Notes under the pieces: model-generated
What the model was told of the DNA's origin: nothing
Databases searched by the model: none
The model's input: the letters and a program-made list of their open reading frames with translations, nothing else
Translations under genes and position numbers: made by a program
From: Capsulimonadaceae bacterium
GTDB taxonomy: Bacteria > Armatimonadota > Armatimonadia > Armatimonadales > Capsulimonadaceae
Reading direction: 5' to 3'
Length of the DNA: 64,000 bases
Assembly (NCBI GenBank): GCA_031292625.1
Contig: JARLGU010000021.1
Coordinates: 1-64,000 of the forward strand
Shown here: one piece after another, positions 63,622 through 64,000 of the stretch
Position numbering within the stretch: position 1 is the first letter of the stretch
How the letters are laid out: every line of letters starts with the position of its first letter

Positions 63622-63767
63622 ATGGGATGATGCGGGGAAGCGCGTTCCGAATCCTGCGCAAGTTGGCGCAAATCAAGACAACATCCGCCGTCGATTACAT
63701 TTCGACTGCGGATGTAAAGCGGTTGGGTAATGTTTTGGCCAGGGCGTACACCCCGCGATAAAATCGA

Positions 63768-64000
63768 CTAGAACCGGCCTGGGTGGTATGCGTGCTCGCG
63801 CTCGACGCGAAGCTGCGCGGTGTATTGCTGCCCGCTCACGATCGACGCTTGCAACACCTGCCGGTCTACCTGCTTGGCGCGAATTTCAAGATCAAGTTCG
63901 CCAACCCTCTTGTTGGCTTCCGCAACCCCGTTCTCGACTGCGGGAGGCGCGGCAAGTTTGTCCACTTTCGCCTGCAGCTCGCCTTCGCGGATATTCAACT
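63768..64000 (-). CDS. C-terminal part of a coiled-coil protein (truncated by window)
   Basis: The frame continues off the right end. The visible 76-77 residues are helical with regular heptads (LQAKVDKLAAPPAVENGVAEANKRVGELDLEIRAKQVDRQ in three stretches) and end in HAYHPGRF. It is probably the C-terminus of a longer coiled-coil protein; no family can be assigned. It lies 146 bases upstream of the ROK gene on the same strand. Confidence 0.55.
   Translation of the reverse strand, partial: LNIREGELQAKVDKLAAPPAVENGVAEANKRVGELDLEIRAKQVDRQVLQASIVSGQQYTAQLRVEREHAYHPGRF

Overview
The window looks like part of a large, fairly GC-rich genome of a Gram-negative, saprophytic bacterium. The best guess is Armatimonadota (Capsulimonas-like). 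This is inferred from four DUF1559 type prepilins ([12 protein letters not shown] leader, C-terminal H-X9-D-x-H element), several GntR-headed regulators with LacI-type sensor domains, heparinase-like and alpha-mannosidase enzymes, and a C-terminal-Phe outer-membrane barrel. No single sequence here proves the lineage. TTG and GTG starts with good Shine-Dalgarno sites are common and decide many start sites.

Layout. 0-0.3 kb: the tail of an rRNA operon (5S rRNA plus terminator). 0.3-6.8 kb: housekeeping and orphan genes, including a YlqG/YlqH-like pair (FliK-like and FlhB C-terminal-like) and a class V PLP enzyme. 7.0-10.4 kb: two tandem secreted caspase-like proteins. 10.6-18.3 kb: a complete fructose PTS operon (fruA, a EIIA-HPr-EI fusion, fruK and an outer-membrane porin) with a divergent DeoR regulator and readable promoters on both strands. 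18.3-22.4 kb: a GntR/LacI regulator from an apparently leaderless promoter, a prepilin and a GH71-like secreted hydrolase. 22.5-29.9 kb: Gfo/Idh/MocA and SDR dehydrogenases with their regulator, a heparinase II/III-like enzyme and a TIM-barrel isomerase. 30-31.3 kb: a divergent TetR/azoreductase pair. 32.5-41.7 kb: one 3,054-residue cyclic beta-glucan synthase. 41.9-52.7 kb: three FAD-dependent oxidoreductases, two AraC regulators (one with a PocR domain), two tandem prepilins, a GH99-like secreted hydrolase and another GntR/LacI regulator. 53-64 kb: a quinone-reductase-like MDR, a zinc-ribbon SDR, a GH38 alpha-mannosidase, RecQ, glutamate decarboxylase, small secreted or basic peptides, a ROK kinase and a truncated coiled-coil gene.

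How it fits together. Most of the window consists of local carbohydrate-catabolic modules, each with its own regulator. A prepilin directly followed by a secreted GH71/GH99-like hydrolase, next to a GntR/LacI regulator, occurs twice and is the most system-like pattern. A pair of about 220-230 bp repeats with imperfect terminal inverted repeats (341-559 and, inverted, 28329-28560) looks like a MITE or structured-RNA family. No CRISPR array, prophage, transposase or tRNA gene was seen.
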